DNA of 64,000 nucleotides from Streptomyces sp. Edi4 (GCF_040253615.1 NZ_JBEJGY010000004.1:310001-374000); one strand, 5' to 3'; positions 53,858 through 62,741 are shown, numbered from the stretch's first letter. Program-made: numbers and translations. The notes: generated from the sequence alone by a model not told the origin.

Positions 53858-54886
53858 ATGGTTACGCGCGATCCGGCACGGCGTCCCCGCCTCCCCCTCG
53901 GCCTGCGCGCACATGCCGTGCCCTGGGAGCGCCAGCGCAGCACATGGCGGGAGGCCGGCCCGGCCCTGATCGCGGCGGCGCTGCGCCGCGCCCAGGCCAG
54001 GCCCTGGGGCTACTGGTATGTGGCGGGAGCCTCCCGCGACCTGACCCCGGCCGCGCCCTGGGGACGGGTCATCGCGGGCCAGGAGATCGTGGTGTGGCGC
54101 GACGCGCGGGGAACGGTGGTGGCGGGACCCGGGCAGTGCCCGCACCTCGGGGCGCCCTTGAAGGACAGCCCGGTGCGCTGCGGGACCCTGATCTGCCATT
54201 GGCACGGTCTCGCCCTGACGGGGGCTCCGACGTCGGGCTGGGAACCTCTGCCCGCGTACGACGACGGAGTGCTGATCTGGGTACGGCTCGACACGGCCGA
54301 CGCGAACGATGCCCATCAAGTGCCGTTGGCTGAACCGGCGTTGCCCCGGCGTCCGAGCCTGGAGCGGTCGCTCGTCTCCGTGTACACGACGGCGGGCACC
54401 TGCGAGCCCGAGGACATCGTCGCCAACCGCCTCGACCCCTGGCACGGCGCCTGGTTCCATCCGTACGCCTTCGTCGACCTGACGGTGGTGAGCGCGCCGG
54501 GGCGCGACTGCTCCGAGGAGGACGACGCGTTCGTCGTCGACGTGTCGTTCAAGGTCGCCGGCCGCGTCGTCGTCCCGGTGCGCGCCGCCTTCACGGCGCC
54601 CGGGCCCCGCACCGTGGTCATGCGCATCACCCGGGGCGAGGGCGAGGGCTCGGTCGTCGAAACGCATGCGACGCCGCTGGGCACCGACGCTCGGGGACGG
54701 CCGCGCACCGCCGTGGTCGAAGCGGTCGTCGCCACCTCCGACCGGCCCGGCTTCCGCGTGGCCCATCTGCTCGGTCCGATCGCCAGACCCCTGATCCGGC
54801 ACACGGCCGGACGACTGTGGCGGGACGACCTCGCGTACGCGGAGCGGCGCTGGCTGCTGCGCTCGACGGGGCGCTTCCCTGGCTGA
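53858..54886 (+). CDS. Rieske [2Fe-2S] protein of the carotenoid operon (DUF5914-like)
   Basis: 342 residues, ATG with GAGG upstream. A Rieske cluster site is clear (CPHLGAPL and LICHWHGLAL). The remaining two thirds (VAGRVVVPVRAAFTAPGP, AVVEAVVATSDRPGFRVAHL, ending with IARPLIRHTAGRLWRDDLAY) match no oxygenase catalytic domain that I recognise, and no mononuclear-iron His-His-Asp facial triad is obvious. Similar genes follow crtB in other Streptomyces carotenoid clusters, where the product's role is not settled. It could be an electron donor to CrtU or another tailoring enzyme. Confidence 0.78.
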   Translation: MVTRDPARRPRLPLGLRAHAVPWERQRSTWREAGPALIAAALRRAQARPWGYWYVAGASRDLTPAAPWGRVIAGQEIVVWRDARGTVVAGPGQCPHLGAPLKDSPVRCGTLICHWHGLALTGAPTSGWEPLPAYDDGVLIWVRLDTADANDAHQVPLAEPALPRRPSLERSLVSVYTTAGTCEPEDIVANRLDPWHGAWFHPYAFVDLTVVSAPGRDCSEEDDAFVVDVSFKVAGRVVVPVRAAFTAPGPRTVVMRITRGEGEGSVVETHATPLGTDARGRPRTAVVEAVVATSDRPGFRVAHLLGPIARPLIRHTAGRLWRDDLAYAERRWLLRSTGRFPG

Positions 54887-54948
54887 ACACCTGAAGCGGT
54901 CAACTCGCCCTGCCAGTACGGGTGTTGACCCCATCCGGCCCGGACAGC

Positions 54949-54998
54949 GCGACGGCGGGGTGCGTGCGGCTCGATCGCCGTGCGCACCCCGCCGTCGC
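54949..54998. terminator. Strong bidirectional hairpin after the carotenoid operon
   Basis: Perfect 16-bp arms GCGACGGCGGGGTGCG (54949-54964) and CGCACCCCGCCGTCGC (54983-54998), with further pairing (CGGC/GCCG) inside the loop, lie between the convergent genes ending at 54886 and 55019. It is the most stable hairpin seen in the window. Confidence 0.85.
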
Positions 54999-55018
54999 GG
55001 GTTTGAGCCACCGCTCCG

Positions 55019-55417
55019 TCAGAAGCGGCCACCCGTGGCCCGGGTGAAGGGTCCCTGTCCGCGGCGGACGGTCGTCCGGCCCAGGCTGTAGGCCCCTGCC
55101 AGGGCCGCCAGAACACCGCCTCCCACACCCGCCGCTATCTGCTTGCGCTTGCGCACCACGGTCCACGCCGTCGATGCCGCCTGGATCGACTTGCCGGGCA
55201 TCGTGGACAGCAGCTCGCCACCGGCCTTGGCCTTGGAGCGCAGCGCCACCACCCGGCCGCCCGCGCTGTCCTTGGCCTCGGACGCGGCGGACTTGGCGTC
55301 GGTCGCGGTCGAGGTGGCCTTGGCCGTGGCAGACCGAGCTCCGTTACTCGCAGAGCGGGCCGTGCGCTTGGCCGCGGTGCTGTTCGTCGTCTCGTTCTTC
55401 TTCGCTGTTTCGGACAT
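55019..55417 (-). CDS. Ala/Lys/Ser-rich small protein with a hydrophobic segment
   Basis: 132 residues. A Lys/Ala/Ser/Thr-rich N-terminal half (AKRTARSASNGARSATAKAT, then TDAKSAASEAK) is histone-H1-like in composition. After it come KRKQIAAGVGGGVLAALAGA (a hydrophobic Gly/Ala stretch, possibly a membrane segment) and a basic end. Function unknown; it may be a DNA- or membrane-associated low-complexity protein. Confidence 0.72.
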   Translation of the reverse strand: MSETAKKNETTNSTAAKRTARSASNGARSATAKATSTATDAKSAASEAKDSAGGRVVALRSKAKAGGELLSTMPGKSIQAASTAWTVVRKRKQIAAGVGGGVLAALAGAYSLGRTTVRRGQGPFTRATGGRF

Positions 55418-55472
55418 GAGGTCCGTCTAGCCGCAGTTCCCGAATCGAAACGGCCGAAGTCCGCGCCTGTGG

Positions 55473-56507
55473 TCAGAGTGTGGGGAAAGACGGGAGAGAA
55501 GGCAGTCGCAGGATCTCGTCGAGATAGCCGGGACCGGTGGGCGGGACCACCTCAGGGGCCGTGCGGTAGCGCAGAGTTGCTGTCTGCCAGGCGTGGTAGC
55601 CGCTCATCCAGGTGGACATGATGTCGACATAGGTGTCGACGGCGGACCGTTCCTCCGGGGTGAGGGCGAGGTGGGCGCACAGCTCGGGCACCTGGCGGGC
55701 CAGGTCCTCGAAGCGCCGGACGCGCCGGTTCACCCGGGTCCGCACCGCCGCGACGGCCGCCTCGCGGGTGAGGCTCCGGGCCGCTTCAAGGACGAGTACG
55801 AGATTGTCCATGTCGCCCCGGGCCTCCTCCTTCTCCACGGAGTACACGTCGTTGCACATCAGTGTGACGTCGATGGCGGTCTGTCGCATGATGCGCAACT
55901 GCGGCGCGTGGAAGGCCGCCACGGGCACGCTGATGCCCGCCGCGCGTTCACCGAGGGAGAGCGGCAGGTCGGTGCCGGCGATGCCCCGGCGGACCTGGAG
56001 GTAGCTCTCCAGGTCGGCGGGGATCCCGCGCAGGCGGCCTATCGCCTCGTGGGCCTGGGCGGCGAAGTAGTACTCCCACTCGTGCGCGGTCCGCGCGATC
56101 CAGGCGGGGTGGGCTTCCCTGGTCCCTCGGGCGCGGATGTCGGCGAACGCCGCCGTGCACGGGTCGGCGTCCACGGGCGCGCTGGCGCCGTGGGCGATGT
56201 CGATCAACTGCCGGCAGACGCGGGCGGTCCGGGCGGGGTCACGGCCGAGCGGGCCGTCGAACTGGTCGTCGAAGACGAAGAAGAAACCCATGGCGTCCGC
56301 GCACAGGTCCAGGGCCGGGCTGTCGGCGTGGGCGAAACCGAGGGCGGCCAGGCGGGGCATGTCCCAGGAGTCGTACCACGCCGCCGAGCGGTCGCCCGTG
56401 ACCAGACCGAAGCGCCGGACCCACTCCGCGTGGTGTCGGCGGGCCCGGGCGAGGCCCCGGCTGATCCCGGGGGAGGCGGGAAGATCGAATTCGATGTCCT
56501 GGGGCAT
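55473..56507 (-). CDS. Class I terpene synthase, sesquiterpene-cyclase-like
   Basis: 344 residues from the ATG at 56507 (AGGGGAG upstream). The Mg-binding motifs are readable: DDQFD at residues 80-84 and NDVYSVEKE at 219-227 (N219, S223, E227), followed by the late RYR. N-terminus ([10 protein letters not shown]) and size match pentalenene-synthase-type bacterial cyclases. It ionises a prenyl diphosphate, most likely farnesyl diphosphate, to a cyclic hydrocarbon or alcohol. The product cannot be read from the sequence. The SDR gene upstream on the same strand (112-base gap) would act on an alcohol or ketone. Confidence 0.9.
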   Translation of the reverse strand: MPQDIEFDLPASPGISRGLARARRHHAEWVRRFGLVTGDRSAAWYDSWDMPRLAALGFAHADSPALDLCADAMGFFFVFDDQFDGPLGRDPARTARVCRQLIDIAHGASAPVDADPCTAAFADIRARGTREAHPAWIARTAHEWEYYFAAQAHEAIGRLRGIPADLESYLQVRRGIAGTDLPLSLGERAAGISVPVAAFHAPQLRIMRQTAIDVTLMCNDVYSVEKEEARGDMDNLVLVLEAARSLTREAAVAAVRTRVNRRVRRFEDLARQVPELCAHLALTPEERSAVDTYVDIMSTWMSGYHAWQTATLRYRTAPEVVPPTGPGYLDEILRLPSLPSFPTL

Positions 56508-56619
56508 GGCTCCCCTTCGGTCGCGCGAGGGGCCGGAGCGGTCGCCGCCGGCCCTGGCCACCGCCGGTCCGGGGACTTTTCGGAGACCCGTTCTCCGGCC
56601 GGAGACCGTGTGTCGTATC

Positions 56620-57621
56620 TCAGCCTTCCGCCGGCCCGGTGCGCTCCGGCCCGGCGACCGGCGACTTGAGGTCGAGCGTCAGGGGCTCCGCGCCACCCAC
56701 ACCGAGCCGTGCGAAGGAGTACGCCATGGACGCGCTCACGCTTGTCGGCGCGCGGAACGCCTCCGTGTCGCGGATCTCTGAGAGGTGGTCCCGGATCGCC
56801 TCAGGCGTGGGGTTCTTTTCCCACACCACCCCTTCGGTGGCGCCCAGGAAGATCCGGGCCACGCGACGGCCCGCCGCGTGCAGGAGTTCCCCGGTGCAGG
56901 GCACGGACGCGTGGGCCAGGAACGCCACCACGGCTGCCACGTGCCGAGCGGGGAAGAGGTCGGCGAGCAGGGCGGCGGTCAGCTCGTCGCCGTCGAGCGC
57001 TTCGAGGGACATCCGGGTGGCGGCGATCGGTACGACGGCGTTGACCTTGATGCCGTGGCCGGCACCCTCGGCCGCCGACGACGTGGTGAGACCCAGCACC
57101 GCGCCCTTGCCCGCCGCGTACGCGCTGAGTCCGGTGTCGCCGAAGAGGGCGTCGGAGCATGTGTTGACGATGCGCCCGTACCGGGAGTCGACCATGTGCG
57201 GCCATACGGCTCGCAGCATGTTCAGGGTCCCGCCCGCATGGGTGGCGAGCACCCGTGCGCACTCCTCGTCCGTGAGGTCGCCCAGGGGACGCAGGATCGA
57301 GATCCCCGCGTTGTTGACCAGGACGTCCAAGCGCCCCCAGCGCTCCACGGCGGCCCCGGCCGACGCCCGGGCGCCGGCGGCGTCCGACACGTCGTGTACG
57401 TCCGCCACCGCTTCCCCGCCGTGCCCCCGGATCTCCTCGGCGACCTCGTGCGCGGGCGACGGCGATGCCCCGCGCCCGTCGATCCCCGTGCCCACGTCGT
57501 TGACGACCACGCGTGCGCCACGCGCCGCGAGCAGCAGGGCGTACTCGCGGCCGAGCCCGCGCCCGCCGCCCGTGACCACGGCCACCCGGCCGTCGAAACG
57601 GAGCTCGTCCCTTGCGTCCAC
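56620..57621 (-). CDS. Short-chain dehydrogenase/reductase
   Basis: 333 residues from a GTG at 57619-57621 (GGTGAG upstream). NAD(P) motif [18 protein letters not shown] segment ([19 protein letters not shown]), catalytic Ser/Tyr/Lys in [20 protein letters not shown]. The start ([16 protein letters not shown]) and a long C-terminal extension resemble the HSD17B4-type hydroxyacyl/steroid dehydrogenase group. Lying just upstream of the terpene synthase on the same strand, it is a candidate oxidoreductase for the terpenoid product. A palindrome TCTCCGGCCGGAGA lies in the gap between them. Confidence 0.88.
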   Translation of the reverse strand: MDARDELRFDGRVAVVTGGGRGLGREYALLLAARGARVVVNDVGTGIDGRGASPSPAHEVAEEIRGHGGEAVADVHDVSDAAGARASAGAAVERWGRLDVLVNNAGISILRPLGDLTDEECARVLATHAGGTLNMLRAVWPHMVDSRYGRIVNTCSDALFGDTGLSAYAAGKGAVLGLTTSSAAEGAGHGIKVNAVVPIAATRMSLEALDGDELTAALLADLFPARHVAAVVAFLAHASVPCTGELLHAAGRRVARIFLGATEGVVWEKNPTPEAIRDHLSEIRDTEAFRAPTSVSASMAYSFARLGVGGAEPLTLDLKSPVAGPERTGPAEG

Positions 57622-58128
57622 CTTGGCTCACCGCCCTCCCGACGTGCGATGTCCCCGCACAACCTGCCCCGACGGAACGGATCGGGCCAGGGAGCGCGTC
57701 GGACCGCCTGACGCACCGACCCACGCCCGATGCCCGCGAACGCTCCCCCACGCGCCGTTGTGCCCACGGGCGTTGCGTGCCGAGGACATCGGTGTGGCCA
57801 GGACATCGGTGCGCCGAGGGCCGTCGGTGCGCCGGTGGGCCACCGCTCGGGCTTGGCCCGCCCCCCTCGTCATCTATGCTTCATGGCGGCCGCGGGACGG
57901 TGGCTCGTCATCGCACGCGGCATGCGCGGCATGGCCCCTGGGCATGGCCCGCGGGGTCCGTCGCCGCGGCGTCGAGGACACCGGACCGTACGACGGCCAC
58001 GGTCCGGGCGGGACCGCGTGACGCCGTCACGAAGACCTTGGGGAATCAAGGAACCACCGGCAGCTGCCCCGGCGCTGCGGGGTGCTACGACCGCCCGCGC
58101 ACAGAAGACCCATGGGAGAAGCGAGGTA
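57622..58128. other. Divergent intergenic region, no gene
   Basis: 507 bases between the divergent SDR and deoxynucleoside kinase genes. Frames reading across it have no coherent protein character. Promoters for both sides must lie here; no binding site is obvious. GCGAGGTA at 58121-58128 is the kinase's ribosome-binding site. Confidence 0.5.
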
Positions 58129-58791
58129 ATGCCGGTGATCTGCGTCGGAGGCATGATCGGGATCGGCAAGACGAGCGTGGCCGAACTGCTCGCCGAGGAG
58201 CTGGGCAGCGACGTCTTCTACGAGAGCGTCGACGACAACCCGATTCTGCCGCTGTTCTACACGGCGACTCCCGAGGAGATCCAGGCCAAGCGTTACCCCT
58301 TCCTGCTCCAGCTCTACTTCCTCCAGACGCGCTTCGCGTCGATCAAGCAGGCGTACAAGCAGGCCGACAACGTCCTTGACCGGTCCATCTACGAGGACTG
58401 GTACTTCGCCAAGGTCAATCACGACCTGGGCCGCATCAGCTCCCTGGAGATGCGGGTGTACGAGGGCCTGCTCGAGGAGATGATGCGCGAGATCGAGGAG
58501 CTGCCCTACCGCAAGGCGCCCGACCTCATGGTCTACCTCACTGCGGACTTCGACACGGTGCTGCACCGGATCGGCCTGCGCGGCCGCGACTTCGAGCAGG
58601 ACGAAGCCCTTGTCGAGTACTACCGGGTCCTGTGGTCGGGTTACGACGACTGGGTGCACCGGCACTACTCGGCCAGCGACGTCCTCGTCATCGACATGAA
58701 CCGCACCGATGTGGTGGGCAGCCCCGAGGACGCGGCCCGGGTGGTACGCGAGGTCAGGGCCGCCCTGGCGGCCGGCCCGGCGGGGCGCTGA
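58129..58791 (+). CDS. Deoxynucleoside kinase (dAdo/dGuo kinase family)
   Basis: 220 residues. P-loop GGMIGIGKTS at the N-terminus, DRSIYEDWYF (the family DRS motif after FLLQLYFLQTRF), and RIGLRGRDFEQDEAL (lid region) identify it. The family phosphorylates deoxynucleosides for salvage. Start choice: ATG with GAGG; upstream sequence is non-coding. It converges with the DUF4097 gene 10 bases away. Confidence 0.9.
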   Translation: MPVICVGGMIGIGKTSVAELLAEELGSDVFYESVDDNPILPLFYTATPEEIQAKRYPFLLQLYFLQTRFASIKQAYKQADNVLDRSIYEDWYFAKVNHDLGRISSLEMRVYEGLLEEMMREIEELPYRKAPDLMVYLTADFDTVLHRIGLRGRDFEQDEALVEYYRVLWSGYDDWVHRHYSASDVLVIDMNRTDVVGSPEDAARVVREVRAALAAGPAGR

Positions 58792-58798
58792 GCGCCCC
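58782..58798. terminator. Hairpin overlapping the deoxynucleoside kinase stop
   Basis: GGGGCGC (58782-58788) and GCGCCCC (58792-58798) flank TGA, part of which is the stop codon. With only 10 bases between convergent genes, this compact hairpin probably serves both. Confidence 0.6.
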
Positions 58799-58801
58799 CG
58801 C

Positions 58802-59470
58802 TCACAGGCCGCGCGCGGTGATGTCCCCGTACGAGGTCGTCGCGTGGATACGCAGGCCGGCCTCGGCGCCCTCGGTGTTGCGGAGCGCGTTGTGGACGCG
58901 GCCGTACGACGTCCCCGCGTCCAGGGTGGCCGAGGCGCCGGGGGCCGTGCCCACGGTGATCGCCCCGTAGGCGGTGTGCAGGGTGAGGGTGCCGCGGGTG
59001 GCCTCGTCGATGTGGATGTCGCCCGCCGACACCGTGATGCGCGCGTCGCCGGCGAGGCGGCCGACCCGGACGTCGCCCGCGTGGACGCTCAGCCGCAGAC
59101 TCGCGGCCTCCTCGATCCGGGCGGCGCCGTGGGCCCCGTCGAAGGTGACATCGCCAAGGGGACCGGACGTGTGAAACTCGGCGGCGCCCGCCTTGGCCGC
59201 GACCTCCGAGCCGCCCGGGAGCCGGACGGACACGTCCAGTGCGCCCGAGGCACCGAAGTACTGGTTCTTCGCCGGGGCGACGATCCGCAGCACCCCGTCC
59301 TCGAAGGCGACCGAGGTCTGCTGCGCTGCCTTCACGTCACGGCTCCTGGACGCGTCCGCGGGCTTGATGTCGACGCTGACGTCGGCCTGGTCGGTGGCGC
59401 TCACCCGTACCCGTCCTGCCGGGATGTCGAGGACGGCGGTGACGGGGGCGGTGGCGGCGAACGTCTGCAT
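58802..59470 (-). CDS. DUF4097-family beta-helix protein
   Basis: 222 residues with the repetitive beta-strand pattern of DUF4097 (putative adhesin-like), e.g. VRLPGGSEVAAKAGAAEFHT, VHAGDVRVGRLAGDARITVS and TSYGDITARGL. No signal peptide or membrane segment. Such proteins often accompany regulators or transporters in actinobacteria, but their function is unknown. The gap to the lanthipeptide precursor (59471-59845) holds the iteron array. Confidence 0.82.
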   Translation of the reverse strand: MQTFAATAPVTAVLDIPAGRVRVSATDQADVSVDIKPADASRSRDVKAAQQTSVAFEDGVLRIVAPAKNQYFGASGALDVSVRLPGGSEVAAKAGAAEFHTSGPLGDVTFDGAHGAARIEEAASLRLSVHAGDVRVGRLAGDARITVSAGDIHIDEATRGTLTLHTAYGAITVGTAPGASATLDAGTSYGRVHNALRNTEGAEAGLRIHATTSYGDITARGL

Positions 59471-59770
59471 GGTGTGCTCCTGCGTCTCGTGGTCCTGCGC
59501 GGCGGGTGGCTTGTCCGCCGCGTTCTGTGGCAGATCATGCGCGGTACGGGTTTCAGCCCGGCTTCACCACGGATTCAGCCCGCTTCACCACGGATCCAGT
59601 CGGGTTCGGTGGGCCCCGCTCGGCCCCTGTCGCATTTTCCGCGGGCATTTTTGTCGACGGCCTTCAGTTCTCGCGGCGGCTCCGCTGTAGTGGCCCCTAC
59701 GGGCCGACGGCTCGCGCGCACGTCGGCGGCCGGTGCGCCGGCCGCCGCGCGGACGCGGCACGTGACCAGT

Positions 59771-59826
59771 TGTTCGTGACCACCTGTTCGTCACGGCTTG
59801 TTCGTCACCACCTGTTCATCCACCGA
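59771..59826 (+). promoter_or_regulatory. Four 14-bp direct repeats upstream of the lanthipeptide precursor
   Basis: Consecutive 14-base units: tgttcgtgaccacc, tgttcgtcacggct, tgttcgtcaccacc, tgttcatccaccga, ending 20 bases before the precursor ATG. The tandem spacing is exact; the first and third units differ at one base. They could bind a regulator as an iteron-like operator, or form part of the 5' leader. AGGAAGG just after them is the ribosome-binding site. Confidence 0.6.
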
Positions 59827-59845
59827 AGAGGCAGGAAGGAACGCC

Positions 59846-60013
59846 ATGAGTCCCAGCCCCAGCCCCGTGGAGCTCCAGATCCGCGAAGCGGGTCCGCTCG
59901 ACTTGGAGGAGCAGTTCATCGAGTTCGAGGACGATGTGGATCCCGGGCGTCGCGTCGAGGCCTGCATGGTCGACCCGTGGCCCACGGCCACCACCCGGGT
60001 GGCCTGCGACTGA
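59846..60013 (+). CDS. Candidate lanthipeptide precursor, 55 residues
   Basis: ATG with AGGAAGG upstream. The N-terminal 33 residues are acidic and helical-looking (VELQIREAGPLDLEEQF), as in class III/IV leaders that use an L-x-L-type recognition helix. The C-terminal part (VEACMVDPWPTATTRVACD) has Cys40, Cys54 and Thr47, 49, 50 and no Ser. Thr dehydration and addition of Cys40 or Cys54 could give one or two methyllanthionine rings. It sits 97 bases before the lyase-kinase-cyclase gene on the same strand, the usual order for such pairs. No sequence resemblance to venezuelin or SapB precursors is noted. The cut site is unknown. Confidence 0.7.
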   Translation: MSPSPSPVELQIREAGPLDLEEQFIEFEDDVDPGRRVEACMVDPWPTATTRVACD

Positions 60014-60110
60014 GCCCACCCCGGCGGCCCCGGTCATCCGGCCGGGGCCGCGCGCACGGGCTCGGCACAGGCGGGGGGGCCAGGATCGCGGGACGTGGAA
60101 CGGGGAGCGC

Positions 60111-62741
60111 ATGAGGGCGGCCCGGCACGACGACGCACGGGACACCGACGACGTGGAGGACATCGACGATAAACAGGACTCCACGCAGGACACGGACGAC
60201 GCGGCCGCGCTGCGGCGCCGCCTCGAAGCGCTGCTCGGCGGAGCCCGACGGCGGCTCGCCGCAGACGAGTTGTGGCTCTACCTGATGGATCCGGCCATGC
60301 CCGCGTACGAGCACGGCTGGAAGCTCCGCGTCTCCACCCGGCCCGAAGAGCTCATGGAGACCATGGGCCTGATCGTGCCGGTCCTGCTGCGCCACACCTG
60401 CGACGCCAAGTTCGCGCTCAGCCCCTCGGTTCTTCGGGACCTCAACAGCGGCGAACGCCATCCCCACCTGGTTGGCAAGGCGGTCACCGTCTATCCGCGC
60501 GCGGAGGACTTCGTGACCATCGCGCATGAACTGGCCGGCATCCTCGACGGACGCACCGGCCCCCGCGTGCTCAGCGACCGCCGCGTGCGGGAGGGGGCGC
60601 CGGTCCACTACCGGTACGGGCCCTTCAGAGCGGCTGGGAGCACCCTCGTCATGATCGGCCCCAACGGGCGCGCCTTCACGGGCCGCGCGGGTGCCCGCTA
60701 CCGACAACCGCCGTGGGCCGACGACCCGTTCGGCCGCCCGGCCCCTGCCGTGGTCCCGGCCACGAGCCCTCTGGTCGGCGGCCGTTTCCGGGTCACCAGG
60801 GGCATCGCCCGGTCACCACGCGGAGACGTCCTGCGGGGATTGGACACGACGACCGGTGAACCCGTGGTCATCAAGCAGGCCAGGGCCCACATGGCGCAGG
60901 ACGAGCGGGGGCTGGACGCTCGGGGCCGACTGCGCCACGAGCACCGGGTGCTGGCGGCACTGGCCGGCACCGCCGGCGTACCGCGCGTCGTCGGCCATCT
61001 GCGGCACGGCGAGGACGAGTACCTGGTCATGACCGACTGCGGCCCCGCGGACTTGCGCCGGGACATCCTCAGCCACGGCCCCTACGCGGCCCGCGGCGAC
61101 GGCGGTGGCCGCCAAGTGGCCGCCCTGACACGCCAGTTGCTGGCGATCCTGGCCGCGATCCACAACCGTTCCGTGGTGGTCCGCGATCTCAAACCGGACA
61201 ATGTGGTGCTGGGTTTCGACGGCACGGCGCATCTCGTCGACTTCGGCATCAGCGCCCTCGGCGGCTCCCGCCCGGCCGGTGCGACACGCGGCTACTCCCT
61301 GCCCGTGTACCGCCCCGACGCCGAACCCGACCCGGCCGACGACTTCTACGCGCTGGGCGCCACCCTGCACTTCGCGCTCACCGGGATGGATCCGGTCGCC
61401 CTCGACCCCGACCGCGCCGTCAACCGCGAGCGGACCCTGGCGTGCCTGACCGCGGCCGCGCCCGGCGCCGCCCTGCGCCCGCTGCGCCTGTTGGTCGCCG
61501 GCCTGATGAGCTTCGATCCGGCCGAACGCGCCGCAGCCGCACGGCGGTTCGCGGCAGGGCTGCCCGCCCTCCCCGGCAGGCGCGGGACACCGTCCCCTGT
61601 CCGTCCCTCCCCGGCCCTCCTGGACGAGGTGATCGGCCACACCGTCGCCGCGAGTGTCGCCGCCGTGCCCGGTCTGTGGGGCAGGCCCGGCGCGGATTAC
61701 CCGGGCTCCTCGCTCACCCTGTACGCGGGCGCGGCCGGCGTCGGCCTCGAACTGCTCCAGCACCTGGACCGGCCCGGCGTTGTGGAGGCCGTCGCCGAAC
61801 TGGCCCGCGCCACCGCACGCCATGCCGAACTGCCGCGCCTGAACGCGGCGTTGTACACGGGCCGGACCGGCGTCGATGTGTTCCTCGGCGCGGCCGCCCG
61901 AGCCGTCGGGTCCCTGCCGCGCGAACCGCTCGGGCCACCGGACCCGCCGGACGACACCGGTGACCAGATCGGCGGCCGGGCCGGAACCGGCACGGGTCAT
62001 TTGGTGCTGGCGGCGCAGGCCGCCGCCGACGGGCGCGACCCCGACGCAGGCCGCCACCTGGCGATCGCGTCCGACTGCGCCGCCGCACTCCTTGCCGGAG
62101 GAGCGGACGCGGTCCCCCACCTCGTACGGCCCGCCGCGTCGTCGGACGCGGCGTACGAACTCGGCTTCGCCCACGGCGCCGCGGGCATCGCGCACTTCCT
62201 CTACGGCTGTCAACGGGCCACCGCCGGCCAAACCGTGCGCGCCGCCGCCCTGGGGTCCCTCGACGCCCTGGCCGCCCGCGTGCCCGGCCTGGTGAGCGCG
62301 GCCGAACGCCCCGAGGCCAGCCGCCGGTACGGCTCCTGGTGCCGGGGGCTGGCCGGCATCGCGGCGCTGTTGATCGAGGCGGGCGCCGGCGAACAGGACG
62401 CGAGGCTGCTCGGCCTCGGGCTGCGCGCCGCCCGGGTCTGTCACCGGATCGCTCCCCGGATGAGCCTGGTGTCGCAGTGCTGTGGCCTGTCCGGCGTCGG
62501 CGACGTCCTGGTCGACGCCGCGCTCGCCACGGGCGACGACGCGTACTGGGCCGGAGCGAAGGACATCGCCTCACTGATCCTGGCGCGCAGCGGCGGAACC
62601 GTACGCCGGCCGCTGTTCCCCGACCGCACCCTCACCGGAACCGACGTGGCCTGGGCGACCGGCGGCGCGGGCGTGCTCACGTTCCTGCGCAGGCTGCGCG
62701 ACCGGGGCGGCGCCCGGCTGTGGGACCCCGCCGGCCCCTGA
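60111..62741 (+). CDS. Class IV lanthipeptide synthetase (LanL), CCG-type cyclase
   Basis: 876 residues; ATG with GGGGAG upstream. N-terminal lyase-like domain (about 50-250: WKLRVSTRPEELMETMG, GKAVTVYPRAEDFV, LSDRRVREGAPVHYRYG), Ser/Thr-kinase-like domain (about 260-530: VVRDLKPDNVVLGF, HLVDFGISALGG) that phosphorylates Ser/Thr, and a LanC-like cyclase (about 550-870). Zinc ligands are C744 in SWCRGLAG and C790-C791 in SQCCGLSG; the 46-residue spacing equals the Cys-Cys spacing in NisC, but the usual His of CHG is Cys here. A three-Cys site of this kind is known from LanM-CCG enzymes such as ProcM, associated with more reactive, tolerant cyclases. Retention of all metal ligands separates it from class III LanKC, which lack them. 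Confidence 0.9.
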   Translation: MRAARHDDARDTDDVEDIDDKQDSTQDTDDAAALRRRLEALLGGARRRLAADELWLYLMDPAMPAYEHGWKLRVSTRPEELMETMGLIVPVLLRHTCDAKFALSPSVLRDLNSGERHPHLVGKAVTVYPRAEDFVTIAHELAGILDGRTGPRVLSDRRVREGAPVHYRYGPFRAAGSTLVMIGPNGRAFTGRAGARYRQPPWADDPFGRPAPAVVPATSPLVGGRFRVTRGIARSPRGDVLRGLDTTTGEPVVIKQARAHMAQDERGLDARGRLRHEHRVLAALAGTAGVPRVVGHLRHGEDEYLVMTDCGPADLRRDILSHGPYAARGDGGGRQVAALTRQLLAILAAIHNRSVVVRDLKPDNVVLGFDGTAHLVDFGISALGGSRPAGATRGYSLPVYRPDAEPDPADDFYALGATLHFALTGMDPVALDPDRAVNRERTLACLTAAAPGAALRPLRLLVAGLMSFDPAERAAAARRFAAGLPALPGRRGTPSPVRPSPALLDEVIGHTVAASVAAVPGLWGRPGADYPGSSLTLYAGAAGVGLELLQHLDRPGVVEAVAELARATARHAELPRLNAALYTGRTGVDVFLGAAARAVGSLPREPLGPPDPPDDTGDQIGGRAGTGTGHLVLAAQAAADGRDPDAGRHLAIASDCAAALLAGGADAVPHLVRPAASSDAAYELGFAHGAAGIAHFLYGCQRATAGQTVRAAALGSLDALAARVPGLVSAAERPEASRRYGSWCRGLAGIAALLIEAGAGEQDARLLGLGLRAARVCHRIAPRMSLVSQCCGLSGVGDVLVDAALATGDDAYWAGAKDIASLILARSGGTVRRPLFPDRTLTGTDVAWATGGAGVLTFLRRLRDRGGARLWDPAGP

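Noticed and set aside
62571..62741. Trusting the last 57 codons of the minus-strand gene overlapping LanL
   Set aside because: They read antisense to a well-supported cyclase domain and have Gly/Ala/Pro-rich composition, so the true end is probably nearer 62740.
60111..62741. Calling the lanthipeptide synthetase class III (LanKC)
   Set aside because: Class III cyclase domains lack zinc ligands, whereas three Cys at the zinc positions are kept here, which fits class IV.
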